DNA of 64,000 bases from contig VDMD01000002.1 in the NCBI GenBank assembly GCA_007026445.1, positions 248,001-312,000 on the forward strand. Reading direction: 5' to 3'. How positions within the stretch are numbered: position 1 is the stretch's first letter; each line of letters starts with the position of its first letter. The stretch comes from Schizophyllum amplum (Eukaryota; Basidiomycota; Agaricomycetes; Agaricales; Schizophyllaceae). Of the stretch, positions 1-10,709 are shown piece by piece. The notes under the pieces are model-generated. The model did not search any database. It had not been told where the DNA came from and saw only the letters and a list, made by a program, of their open reading frames with translations. The position numbers and the translations under genes were made by a program.

Positions 1-201
1 CTTGTCTGGCTTGAACTTTTTGATAGCATGCAGTTTGCCCGGATCCTCCTGGCTCTGGGCCTTGTACACTCGCCCATAGGTGCCAGACGATATGAAGCCT
101 AGGATATGGTATTTCGCCGCGACCGTGCGGCGGCTGGCGTCGCGTTTAGCGCGGTACGCTCGCATCGGGTCGTGCACTAGTTGATTATTCCAGTCAGCCA
201 T
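1..201 (-). CDS. SSN3: CDK8-type cyclin-dependent kinase, 5' end only
   Basis: The first 67 codons of a kinase run off the left edge of the window on the minus strand. The start codon is at 201-199 (MADWNNQL...). Residues 36-50 read YHILGFISSGTYGRV, the Gly-rich ATP-binding loop in the form typical of fungal SSN3/CDK8, and residues 61-67 include AIKKFK with the ATP-binding lysine. In the family this kinase joins cyclin C, Med12 and Med13 in the Mediator kinase module, which phosphorylates the RNA polymerase II CTD and transcription factors in the nucleus. The catalytic loop lies outside the window. It is divergent from the metallopeptidase gene, with about 630 bp between the two starts. Confidence 0.88.
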   Translation of the reverse strand, partial: MADWNNQLVHDPMRAYRAKRDASRRTVAAKYHILGFISSGTYGRVYKAQSQEDPGKLHAIKKFKPDK

Positions 202-833
202 TGTAGAGATCCAGAGTTCCAGTATAGAGTAAAAGACTTCGCCGGACGATGAAAGAAGAAAGGAAAGAACAAAGGATGCCATATTCGGCTGTCAGGTGAT
301 GTAAACGGCAAGTGCCGAACGAATATTGCTCTCCGAATCGCCGATTCGGCCTCAGCGGCCATCATGTTGAACTCCTTCCTTGCGATCTCGACGCTATTCT
401 CGCTTCCTACCTGCTGCCTCTACAGTCCTCTTGCGCAATAACCTAGAAGCCTCACCAACCTATAAATCTTCAAAAGGCCAAATAGAGAAATTCAGCAGTG
501 GTCATACTCATCGCGCGCCTCAATTACTGTAGCCTACATCACTGCAATCTATCGAACGCGACGAGCGCCCGATGCCTTGGCCAATCATGGCCATAGTGCC
601 AAGACCAGGTACTATACCTCTCTCTATAACTTACCTCAATGGTCCCTATACTCATTGCACATAACTTCTATCTTAGCGCGACTATACAGACCGGGTACAG
701 ACACACATGCATCACCGACGTCGAGCACCGTCCACCGCAACGCTGAAGATAGCGAGAGCAGTATAAAAGCTGCATATCTTGCTGTCCACATCCCCAAGGT
801 CTTCGGATCTCTCGCACTCCAGCCTCCAGAACA
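202..833. promoter_or_regulatory. Divergent intergenic region, kinase / metallopeptidase
   Basis: This gap separates two diverging genes. A TATA-like TATAAAAG at 762-769 lies about 70 bp upstream of the metallopeptidase ATG, the usual spacing for a strongly expressed fungal secreted enzyme. No convincing TATA is seen for the kinase, which fits a housekeeping promoter. Short open frames here look like chance. Confidence 0.5.
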
Positions 834-2159
834 ATGTTCGCGCTCTCCCTCGCCGTCCTAGCTCTCGTCGGTTCTGCCCTCGCTGGCCCGCTCAAGCGTT
901 TCGATGGTCTCACCATCGACGTCAGAGCGCCTTCAAGCGTTGCGTCGCTCGATGAGCTCAGCCTTACGGCAACTGTCACGAACACCAACTCGGAGGACGT
1001 CAAGATCCTGAAGGCAAGAGGAGCGCTTCGTCAGCGTATCCCGCCCGGCGGCTTACTTTTTTTACAGTACGGCACGGTCCTCGATAGCCTTCCGACCCGC
1101 TCCTTCTTCGTCTCCAAGGATGACGCCGAGGTTCCCTTCGCGGGCGTCAAAGTCTCTGTCGAGCTCTCTGATGACGCGTACACGACCATCAAGTCCGGCG
1201 AGTCGGTGTCCGTCGTGCACAACAGTGAGTCTCCCTTCCCCGTTATTGACCCTAGGCTGATTTCGTCTCTCAGTCGCGGCCCTCTATGACTTCGAGTCCG
1301 CCGGCACTGGCATCTTCACCTTTGCGCCAAAGGTGGAGCTCAAGGTCGGCGCCGCCGACGAGGCCATCTCCGAGAAGGTCCAGTCGACCGCCAACACCGT
1401 CACAGTCGAGATCGGCAATGTTGCCAAGCGCCACCTCGAGGAGAAGCGCGCGACCGTGTCCTGCTCCAACACGTCGTACCGCTCCTTCATCTCGTCCTCG
1501 TAATTCTGACCTATGCCTTTACCTGCTCTTACTCATCGCTGCCTCGCCTCCAGATACACCGAGGGCAAGGCTCTCGCCTCGCTCGCCGCGTCATACATCA
1601 ACTCCAATGGCCGCAGCTCACTCTTCACCGCGTACTGGGGCCAGAGCTCGACCTCGACCGTCGCGAGCAAGTTCACCGCCGTCGCCAACGAGAACTCGTC
1701 CTCGCGCACGCTCAACTGCTCCGACCCGTATGGCGTCTGCGACGGCAACGTCATCGCTTACACCCTCATCGCGACCACGAACAGTGCGTATCTCCCCTTA
1801 CGTCGCTCTCCTGCTCCGTCCCTACGCCTATCCTCTTGCTGACGCACCAATCTAGTCTACTACTGCAGCATCTTCTACAACGAAGTCGCGTCAACCCGCC
1901 TTTGCTCGGGCACCACGGTCGCCTCGCGCAACGTTCGCGGTGGAACCACCCTCCACGAGCTCACGCACGCCGTCGCGGACACGGACGACGTCACATACGG
2001 CTGCAGCGCCGACCAGGCTCTCTCTGGTACGTCTACTCATGAATGCATATTGAGTGTATGTTCAGCGCTGACGCCCCGCTTCCAGACTCCCAGTCGGTGA
2101 TCAACGCTGACAATTACAACTGCTTCGCCACCCAGGTCTACCAGAACACCCAGTGCTAA
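834..2159 (+). CDS. Secreted peptidyl-Lys metalloendopeptidase (M35, aspzincin)
   Basis: Secreted zinc protease of the deuterolysin family; fungal members resembling this one cut before lysine. Residues 1-17 form a signal peptide (MFALSLAVLALVGSALA), followed by a basic pro-region and the catalytic domain. The zinc site is HELTH, followed by DTDDVTYG, matching the GTxDxxYG aspzincin motif that carries the third ligand Asp. Ordinary introns are 1225-1273, 1500-1553, 1784-1855 and 2027-2085; the joined frame ends in CFATQVYQNTQC. A further intron, 1014-1067, is very likely: it is a 54-nt GC-AG intron, in frame and stop-free, and its removal restores the family sequence ILKYGTVLDSLPTRSF. The protein is then about 345 aa, close to the Grifola enzyme, instead of 363 aa. 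Confidence 0.9.
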
Positions 2160-2413
2160 ATGCTGGCTGCGCTGCCGTGCTTCGTCGGGAGACTGCAAGG
2201 GCGAAATTGAGGTATATGGCTAAATTGTATGAGTAGGTGAAGATTCGAGATGCGAATGTATGTATGGTATGATCAGGAATGTGCCCGGGCTTGGAAAGAA
2301 ATGGAACAGTGTATTTTGTGCGAAGCTACTGGTACCGTTCGCGATCCCTCGGCATACGTCAACGACGCGGCATAGCGCGAGTCCGAGTGACCAATGACCG
2401 GCGAGCGTTGGTC

Positions 2414-4115
2414 TCATGGCACTTGCATCTTCTGCATAATTTTGAGACGGCTAGACACTCGCACCATGGGAGGGTCACTCACCATTTTCCGTTCGTAATC
2501 GCGGTACCAAAGCACATGATCACCATATACTTCGGCTTTGGGTTCCAAATGTCTGATACGTTCGACAGTGTCGTAATCCCCAAAATAGTCATGGTCGACC
2601 AGCTCGATATCCAGAACCAGGACATCCAGCGGATATCCAGCCGCCCGGCGGGCCTCGTACATTCCTAATACTGTTGCTCCCTGGTAGCGACCCGGTCCTG
2701 CGATACTGAACTCCTTCATGTCCTTCAGCAATTCCGGAGACCCATCTCCAGAGATGGCGCTCAGAGCGATGAAGTCGTCGTCCGTGAGCGGCACGTCGTC
2801 TCGGACGTGGATTTCCAGAGCGCGCAGACCGCGGAACGCCGCGTTGGCGCATCTTCGCTCGCTAGCGGGTACATTGCGAAGGGAAAGATGATGCAGACGA
2901 CATAGCGACCGTCCTAGCAAGCGGCTCACGTGAACGCCACTGTGCGGCTCGCTGCCTTTCGGAGTCTCCGCGGCCCAGGTTAAGCCAAGACTTTGCAGCG
3001 CGGATGCGGTCAGGTAGTCGAGTATCGCGGAACCGTCGAGAGCGTCGAAGTGGATGCGTGCGGTGCGCAAGTCGCCCAGGGTAATGTGAGGGAGATTTGT
3101 GCGTGCATGATGGTCGACGGGAGGCTTCCGTAGGTGAAGCACCAGCGTGGCGAGACTCGAGCAACGATACAAAACCTCTACAGCGTAGCTCACAGACAGT
3201 CAAGCTCAATATCCGTGAGCTGCGACCATGGCAGATGCGGCATCTCCATCACTGTAGGAGTCGAAATATTCGACAGCTTGACGCTTCGCAAAAGAGGTGC
3301 ACGGCTCTCGAGTATATCCTTTGCGCGGTCGTCTGTGACATGGGACGCATCGCATTCCAACCTGTGTAGCTGGGAGAATGACCGATCTTTGAGGTCGTTC
3401 CATATAGGCAGGCGGGCCCACGACTTGATCACTAGGGACGTCCATTGATCAGAATACTGGACCAAGACGTTGAAGGCCCTCCAGTCTTCTGAGAAACTAG
3501 ATACGTCGACTTCGTGAGGAAAGGGGAGTCCTTTTGAGTTCTGCAGGCATCGATGCATCATCCTCCGTGCATATGCTTCAGTGGAACTGAAAAATGAGCG
3601 ATATTCGAGGTAGCTCCAAGCTTTAGGTAGCTCATATATCAAGTCTAAGCTAAAGCTTCAGCCATGGAGAATGAATCTGAGACTGTGCTTTTCACGTACC
3701 ACGCCACAACTTGCACACTTGACTTATGACCATGGGTACACAGCGGTAGGAGCTGAACCGTTCCCCGCGAGAGCTCCACAAGAAGATTTCCGACAGAATC
3801 TCGTTCGGGAGACGTCTGACTGGCGCGATGTATGCGCGCTGTCTCGTCATGATCTCTTCCAGAGCGATTGCCCTTGAGGATCGACGCAGCTGCCCAAAGA
3901 TATTCCAGTTCCTCCGTGATCTCGTATAGACACTCGTCGGCTTCTTCTATAGAGTGTTTAATGCTGCGTATCTCAGCCGCTGAGGGGACGAGGCCGGCGC
4001 GGAGGTCGATGTCTTCGCAGGGCTCCGGAGGCGCGTCAATTTCGATGACAAACTCGTGAGCGCAGTGGGAACATATCTCGATGGATTCAGAGGCTCTTCT
4101 GAATCCTTCTATCAT
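2414..4115 (-). pseudogene. F-box / LRR protein relic with two frameshifts
   Basis: Agaricomycete-type F-box protein. The N-terminal part (from about 4115) holds an acidic segment and a coiled coil (SAAEIRSIKHSIEEADE). The F-box proper (YIAPVRRLPNEILSEIF, then QVCKLWR) is in a different frame, so a one-base insertion or two-base loss lies near 3870-3895. A 55-nt intron at 3645-3699 joins WR to DLIYELPKAWSYLEY. LRR-like repeats follow to about 3190, where a second slip (one base missing) puts the frame from TDIELD into LSVSYAVEVLYRC; the frame then stays open to the stop at 2414. Intact relatives are substrate adaptors of SCF ubiquitin ligases. Two independent slips suggest a decaying gene, although assembly indels could mimic this. 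The true start is uncertain: an acceptor-like site near 4150 suggests an upstream exon. Confidence 0.72.
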
Positions 4116-4398
4116 TTCTGATGTAGGATGCCCTAGAAGATCGTCTGGAATGCAGGTTTAGGCCGTTAGCAAGTCAAGCTCGTGAACGCAAACTGCAGCA
4201 CAAGGGCGGTGCCGGGCGGCAGGCGGACCGGGGTTGGCCACCGGCGAGGTCCGGACCGGAAGTAATTCAAATGGGAAAAGGAACAATGGGCGCGTAATGT
4301 TTGCGTAAAGTGGTCAACGAAGGGCCCGCCGCACGTGAACGCATCTTGAACCTCCCCCGCCATCATCAGCCATCCCTGCCACTCATACACTGGTAACG

Positions 4399-5207
4399 AT
4401 GCCGAAAGTAACAAGCAGAACCTGCGAGCCAGACGTGGTACGCATAAACCGTTCACACATGGCGCGAAGCTCACCGTTGGTTTGCCACAGGTCAAGCAGC
4501 CAAAAGTCATCGCCCGCAAGTTCATTGGAAAGAGCATCGTTATGCTTCACTGCGAGTCCTCCCTCGACTGTCAACAGATACGCCTACAATACCGGGATGG
4601 AACTCCCCTCCCAAGGCCAAACGTCGTCGGCTTCGAGCTCATCGACCGTGTGACGCGGAGACCCGCGAGCTGGCACGGCTTTGGGACGCCCCTCGTTTAC
4701 CGATCCTGGATAAACAAGCGCGGCTCGTATGCGCTTCGCTACAAAGGCCGTGAAGTCTGGACATATATGTCAGATGAATGGGCCGAATTTCACAGGTTCA
4801 ACGAGGTACGTTCTGATTATGAGATCCCATGCAAGGTTTTACTCATGCCTTGCCAGGAAGAAGCGAAGGTCAGCAATTAGTTACATGTTCGGGACACTGA
4901 ATGTTGAACAGCTACAGAAACCCTACGACATGGACAAGTGGAATCGTATCATGGAACACCTCGCGAATAGCGCGCGAAACCCCAAGCCCTTCAACGAGGA
5001 TAATGTATTGATGAAGCAGGGCGATCTAACTGTGGCTGACGTGCAAGAGGACTATCCGGAAGACTTATTCACGCGCTGCGATGTGAGTCTCACCATTTGC
5101 CGAGCATGCAATCGCCCTAACGCGATCTTATCCCGTAGCTTGAGCCGACACATCAACTCCGACAATACAAAAAACGGACTGGTACATACCTCCGTCTTCC
5201 TGCCTAG
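4399..5207 (+). CDS. Hypothetical protein, family A/B/C member A
   Basis: I do not recognise a known domain. Exons 4399-4437, 4491-4805, 4857-4868, 4912-5082 and 5139-5207 join in phase 0 throughout and give 201 aa. The third exon is only 12 nt (EEAK). The second exon (105 codons) ends with GSYALRYKGREVWTYMSDEW. This layout and the aromatic GxxVW-type motif match the gene at 5535-6488, whose second exon is 107 codons and is likewise followed by a phase-0 micro-exon, so the two look like old paralogues. No signal peptide or membrane segment is seen. The 3' end is the least certain part; a longer C terminus after another intron is possible. Confidence 0.5.
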
Positions 5208-5534
5208 CTGTATTATTTGTCAATTATATGTTTCGATTGCTATCTTGTTGATGCTCCCCGACTTGGGTGAGCCGGACGAGGATCCTGACCTCGACTTTAC
5301 GAAGGAATGCAGAGGTATTCAGAGCCAAAAACCTAAATCTACAGGTGCTTAATGATTTGTACGAAGGTAGAGAGATCTACTCTAGCGGAAGCCCCTATGC
5401 CTTCTTCGCTTAGCAGAAGAAGACCAGCATGTGTATTCACCGAAAGGCAGAGCCATAGACGAGCGGCATTGTCTCTCCAACTTCAGAGTTCGAAGCCCTC
5501 CATTCGGCGCGCGCGTCGCCGAGGTGCGTGAGTG
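5208..5534. other. Convergent intergenic gap
   Basis: 327 bp between the 3' ends of two converging genes. An acidic open stretch near 5265-5310 (GEPDEDPDLDFTKE) could be a missed last exon of the upstream gene; otherwise nothing is recognised. Confidence 0.3.
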
Positions 5535-6488
5535 TCAGCGGGCGATAATAGGCCGTGTATCTAGAAGGGTCTCTCGGCAGCTAAAGCCATTGGTTGAGTA
5601 AGAAACGAGGCGGGGATAGTGGCCACGTACGTCTACAAATGTTATACCCGGATAGAACGGCGGAAGCCAATGGTCGACAAAGCCAGGTGTCGGATCGAAA
5701 GACAAACGAGTCGACACCGTGGCACGTGGTGCATCGCTGTTCGGGTGCGTAGACGTGGCAGACACTGGATCGTCCCCATCGTGGTGGGCCTTGTTCACAA
5801 GGCCGGCAAGGACCGCAGCTGCATCGCGTTGCACTGCGCCCCACACTGACTCGGAACGTGGATCCTTACAAATCGTAAAAGACGGTGCGTGCAACGTAGA
5901 AGGAATAGACTAACCTCGAACTGACAGAAATGTCCATTGATCAGCGAGATCTAGTATGGCCGGCAGATGCAACGCACCCTCGCAAGTTCTACAAATTCCC
6001 GTGCTTCGCCATACAGCCAGAGTACCTCACCGTCCTGGCGAAATGATAGGACATAGCGATTTCCAGGACGAAGAAGGAAGAAGTAAAAGATAGGGTAGCC
6101 AGGGATGAGAGCGCGCCCGATCGGTAATGTTTGCATGCCTGATGACCGGATCTCGAGACGCAGTCGGTCGACACCATGCTTCGGTAATGGATATCCAGTA
6201 TCGTCCCCAAAATAAACCAACTGATCTTCCTCGCCAATGTGAATGCGGATGGCACGAATGGAGGGGTGGATCAAGGTGTTTTCCATGATAATGTCATCCT
6301 GTACGACATCAAGCGCAAGCCGGTGATGTTTTGGAGAGCAGACGCACCGTAAGGGGTATGGAGTCTGCAAAAGGCCAAATATCACCTAAAGTGAAGGAAG
6401 GGCCGGTCGGCCTGAACTCGCCAAACGCCGCCATTGAGGAAATGGGCGGAAATCTGGCTTCATCGCAAATCACCTCGGAGTCGCTCAT
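5535..6488 (-). CDS. Hypothetical protein, family A/B/C member B
   Basis: No known family is recognised. Exons (minus strand) 6488-6348, 6298-5978, 5920-5915 and 5864-5535 all join in phase 0 and give 265 aa. The third exon is 6 nt, coding Phe-Glu, between introns of 57 and 50 nt; the second of these has a GTTAGT donor and an unusual AAG acceptor. The central exon contains RYVLSFRQDGEVLWLYGEAREF, matching the YALRYKGREVWTY segment of the neighbour at 4399-5207. ATG at 6488-6486 opens MSDSEVICDEARFPP. The protein is probably soluble and cytosolic or nuclear, as it has no signal peptide or membrane helix. Confidence 0.55.
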
Positions 6489-7005
6489 TTATAGTGAGTA
6501 GAGTCAGGCCAAAAAGGAGGAACAATTTGCCTCGTTCAATCCACATCACTCATCACGGTCATTGAATCATTGCGACTATGCAGGGAACATGCGCAGGACT
6601 TGGGGCACTGCGGACAAGGACCGTCACAATGATCCTGTGACCTTTTTGTCCAGTCACGTCACAGGATACGCGTCATCGATGATCGGCGCTTGTCGTCCTC
6701 CGAGCTGAGTACAGGCCACGGCGCAACTTGGACTCTCAACCACCTTCTTTAAAGCGAAAGGAGCAACTTCCTGGCTCATGTAAGCTCAAGATCGAAGCCG
6801 TACCCCGAGGCATGATCGTCCAGGCCACACCTGTATGTCCAAAAGGCCATAAACCATGCCATCAGAGGACCAATGGTAAATCCTTTTGGCCATGCTTCTT
6901 CAGGTCTTTTTGGCCTCGCTTTTGGCCGCACTGCCCGAGTCCACTTCATGATAAAAGATGAGTCTGCCATCTTACCCGGCCTCCTAACTTCGCCCTCTTC
7001 ACATC
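6489..7005. other. Intergenic region between B and C
   Basis: 517 bp separating two divergent members of the A/B/C family. It holds several scattered TTTTGGCC octamers or near matches (about 6840-6925) and no supported gene. The TTTTGGCC repetition may be promoter or local repeat structure. Confidence 0.3.
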
Positions 7006-7497
7006 ATGTACCCCGCAAGAGCTACCGGATACCGCCAAAATCCAGCTGGTCTCTCCCACGCGGCGGGAAGCATGTCTTTCCTTGGCCCAGCACTGCACCG
7101 GGTTCGCGTCTTCTTCGTTGGGATCTTGTCTGTCCCTGGCTTCCCGCAATTTCATACCTGCACTGCCGAGTTCTTCTCAGATGCGTACGGGCGTGTCAGT
7201 GTGCGCTTCCACCCCAATCACATCCAGGTCAACAACGGAGTAGTGCAGCAGATCATTAATCCGAATGTCGTGTTCAACGTCGCGCCTCCTCTGGCCGCGT
7301 TCCGCATCGAGACGCCGAACGCTTTCGGGGTGTGGGCGCCGCTCCAGTTTAATGCTGTATTTGCATCATATCGAATGGACTGGGGCCCGGAGTATCGCAT
7401 CTATGTCGGTGGCGTGCTTTGGGAGCTATGGCGCCCCCAGTTGCAGATGTCGCGCCAGGCCTACGGACCTGGCCAGCACAACGTGGCTTTACAGTAG
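7006..7497 (+). CDS. Hypothetical protein, possible family A/B/C member C
   Basis: Open frame of 163 codons from ATG at 7006. The C-terminal half (PLAAFRIETPNAF ... YRIYVGGVLWELWRPQ) repeats the pattern seen at the end of the central exon of the two upstream genes (Tyr-rich strand, Gly, then VLW). The N-terminal half may be partly untranslated or intronic. A donor at the 3' end (7493) could extend the protein by one short exon. No function can be assigned. Confidence 0.35.
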   Translation: MYPARATGYRQNPAGLSHAAGSMSFLGPALHRVRVFFVGILSVPGFPQFHTCTAEFFSDAYGRVSVRFHPNHIQVNNGVVQQIINPNVVFNVAPPLAAFRIETPNAFGVWAPLQFNAVFASYRMDWGPEYRIYVGGVLWELWRPQLQMSRQAYGPGQHNVALQ

Positions 7498-8907
7498 TTG
7501 CTTTCGGTCAGCTCATCCCTTTCAATTATTTCGACACGCGCCTGACACTGCATTAGATGGTTGGTGGAACCAATCGTTATATGGATCGCAGTACGGTGTC
7601 GCCATGATAACGTATGGTATTGAATTCCATCGTGCCGGTGCACCGAGACGGTCGCCCATGATAGTACAATTGCAAGCATGCCGTCCGTCTCGCACTTCAG
7701 GATGTGCGTGCTTATTTATATTTATATCTCGATTGTGGCATAGGCGAACAGCGAATACCCAATCGCAAGACGGGGAAATACTTGGGCAATTGTTTGCAAC
7801 CTCCTATCCTGGAATCCCTGGATTCCTCCGTTCATATAGGCGATCCTGAGTCGGTGCGAGCGGTGCTGCGCGTGTCCACCTGGCCTCATTCATATGTCGT
7901 CACGGTAAGAGTCAAGTGCACTGTAGACATGCATATTCACTGACACCGATAACAGTACTTGCGAAGATGTGGGTACTGCAATTTCAACACAGCACTCGTG
8001 ACTTTCTCGTGACTTGCTTGCTCTGCATTGGATATCTTCGTCACGGGTCTTCGTGCCGAGCTGGTGCGCCTCTATCTGCTCTTCATATTCTCAGTGACAG
8101 CATTCCATGCTTTATCTAGATCCTCTAGAACACGCACCGACGCGCGTCTCTGGTCAACGGGCACGCGGCAGACAAACAGAAAACAAAAGACAATGACTCT
8201 GAGCTCCGCAGGTGAGAACAAGGCAACACGTGTTTGCTGTTCTGAGACAAGGCAGCTATTTTCCCTCCGACCGAACAGCGGAAGCCTCTGCAATTGTGCT
8301 CTCTTGGCCCTCGAGGGCCTATTTACCTACGGGAGAATGATTTGGATAGAACTCTTGCAACGTGTCAGCGTTTCCTCTGGATCACGATCGACTGTCGGCT
8401 TTCAGCGAGGCCCCAACTAACTAGCACACCCGTGCGCCACACTTGCTCTGATTACGATCTTGAAAGCTATCGGATGTACGGTGAGGCACCTGTCGCAGTC
8501 CTCAAAGCCAGATCGCACTGATGAGTCAATCAGCAACCCCAGCATGAATCGTACGTTCCTATTTCTCTTTCAGAAATGTCTCTCCCCAGGATGACGCGGA
8601 TGTGTGGCGGCCCCATAATGGACTGCATTCACGATCTGAGCATGGTAGGACAATGCAGCGCTGCCTTCGCCGTTTGAGCCGTCCGGCGGCAGACACCGTT
8701 CCCCCGTGCGTTATTGTCATAGAGAAGCAGGTTTATGACTTGTTTGTGAACCTATGCTGGGTCCTTTGAGGGAAAGAGGTACTATATAAGTGCTGGCTCG
8801 TATGCGTTTCGACTTACATTCCCTCACTCGCAGCGACCCCCGTTGTCGACTTCCGTCCGCTCGACTACGTCGTTCCCTCCCAGTTACATCATCCTACACT
8901 GACTGCC
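7498..8907. promoter_or_regulatory. Intergenic region and upstream region of BED-like gene 1
   Basis: No gene is supported from 7498 to about 8200. From about 8205 the sequence resembles the upstream regions of the two other BED-like genes. It has a GAGCTCCGCAGGTGAG block at 8208-8223, TATTGTCATA and GTTTATGAC near 8714-8741, and a TATATAAG box at 8783-8790, about 120 bp before the ATG. The order and spacing are the same in all three copies. Confidence 0.5.
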
Positions 8908-10097
8908 ATGTCGACGACTTCCATCCCGTACGTCGCCTATTCGCGTCTGCCCTTGTTGTTGTTACTGAGACCTTCCTCTTATAGACGCGGCCGCTCGATG
9001 CGGGCCATCAAGGGACCGGACCCCTGCTCTCCTTCCCCCTCTTCCTTTTCCTCGTTGTCCTCCGAGTCCGAGCGCTCCACATCCTCGACCAGCTCGCGAT
9101 GCTCCAGGTCCAAGCCCAAGCCTCGCGCCCTCAAGACTGCCGCGCCCCCACCGCCCGGAGAACATGCCGCGTATCGAACGGAAGCGGAGCGCTTCGAGTT
9201 ATTGCGCGCCCATCTCTGGATTGCCTCGTTCTCCGCCGTCGGCGCGATCTGCGCGGCCTGCCGCCGCCGCATCCTCGCGGACATCCGTAGCAGCGGCCGC
9301 TTCGTAATACCCAACTTCATTCGCCACACGGAGGAGAAATGCAAGGCGCGGCGCCGGATCGAGAAGGGCGAGCGGGCATTCCCCCAGCCGAAGGCGAGTG
9401 AGGCGTCGTTGATGGACGACGAGAGGAAGGGGCGGACGGGCGTGAAGTTTGAGGTGTATGAAGGTGGCGCGCCGCGCCCGGGGACTGTCTTGAAGAAGAA
9501 GAGCTCGCGGAAGGAGGTCACCGTGACGGCGAAGATGGAGGTGGATGAGAACAACGACCATGACTTGACCGACTCTAACGTTGAGGTGAGTACTACACTG
9601 CTTTAGAGGAAACACCGCTTATCGTCTTTCAGGTTGAGGGCAAGTCCTCGATGGAGCTCCGCGCTGCACCTTTCTTTTCACTGGCACCCACCGTCATTTG
9701 CACTCCGCAGACGACGTGTCTACCGCTACAATCGACGCACATCCCATCGCCGTCGGCGTACCGCCTCCAGATCGCTCCGTCGCAGCCCTCGCCCAACTTA
9801 TCCTCGACTATACGCGATCGGTCGCCCTCCATGACTCTGGGAGAGCGTACGCCATTCGAGATCCCGCGCGAGGTGGCACCCTTCGCGACTCTGCGCGCGC
9901 GATCGCCATTCACGATCGATGAGTCCCTTTCTACGGGCATGTCGCCTGCCCAGTGGGACTCCGACTGCTCTGACGACGATGATGAACCCATGAACGATGA
10001 GCCCATAGTCAGTGCATTCAGGATGTACCACGGCGACCTGCGAGTTACTCAGAGGCTCTCGGAGGAGCGGTCAACCGCGTCCTCGATGTTTGAGTAG
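8908..10097 (+). CDS. BED-finger-like protein, copy 1
   Basis: Exons 8908-8927, 8985-9585 and 9633-10097 give 361 aa. The core has an aromatic-rich lead (LWIASFSAVG), then Cys-x2-Cys (CAAC), about 22 residues, and His-x4-Cys (RHTEEKC), the spacing of a BED-type zinc finger, followed by a very basic KARRRIEKGE helix. The N terminus is Ser/Pro-rich with a run of prolines before the finger. The C terminus carries a conserved acidic MSPAQWDSDCSDDDDE block and ends LSEERSTASSMFE. Both intron positions and phases match the copies at 31805 and 62675. BED fingers bind DNA and often derive from hAT transposases; here no transposase domain is present. It is the most diverged of the three copies. Confidence 0.68.
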
Positions 10098-10620
10098 ATT
10101 TCTTGACAGGTATCGATACTCCTCAACATATGTTCATATTCCTCTGCATACTCATCGACATCTACTGCCCACGCATTCAATATTCCTTTGTATTCTTACC
10201 GCATATGCACTGCACTTAACACTCTGTATACTTACCGCCCTGCACTAGATAATCTAATGGCGCTCGTGTAGAGCAATCAATCCATGGGTCGTGTCCTTAG
10301 ACACGCGCAAACTAGCGGCGAGCTGTAAGTCGGGAATTTGCAGAATAAGAGTCGAGGGAGGAGACCACCGTTCCAGAAGGTCATCAGCTGAAGGCAGCAG
10401 ATCCGTAAATAGAGATGAACAAGGCAGCTCATAATGCGTAGACATGAACGAGCAGACAACTGCACTGCCTTGAACTTTTTCTGCGGCAGAGCAACGGAGA
10501 CGGATGAGCAAGATATTATTTGTTCGTGTGCACAGTATGTACAGCGAGTCAGGGAGTGCGTCTGACAAGAGGCAAGTGGAAGGCGTGAAGTCCAAGAGGA
10601 GGTTACAGCAGTTGCCAGTG

Positions 10621-10709
10621 ACGTTGGAACCGGGAACCCGGGACGGAGTCCCGGCCCCAGGCCGCTGCCCCGAGGTCTCCTCGCCGGGCCCGCTAGGCTA
10701 TTCCAACGT
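10621..10709. repeat. 89-bp GC-rich foldback with 9-bp terminal inverted repeats
   Basis: The ends ACGTTGGAA (10621-10629) and TTCCAACGT (10701-10709) are perfect inverted repeats. Inside, CCGGGAC-GGA-GTCCCGG (10638-10654) forms a perfect 7-bp hairpin with a 3-base loop, and the rest is about 70 percent GC or higher. No target-site duplication is visible. It could be a tiny mobile-element relic, a structured RNA or a regulatory hairpin. Confidence 0.4.
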
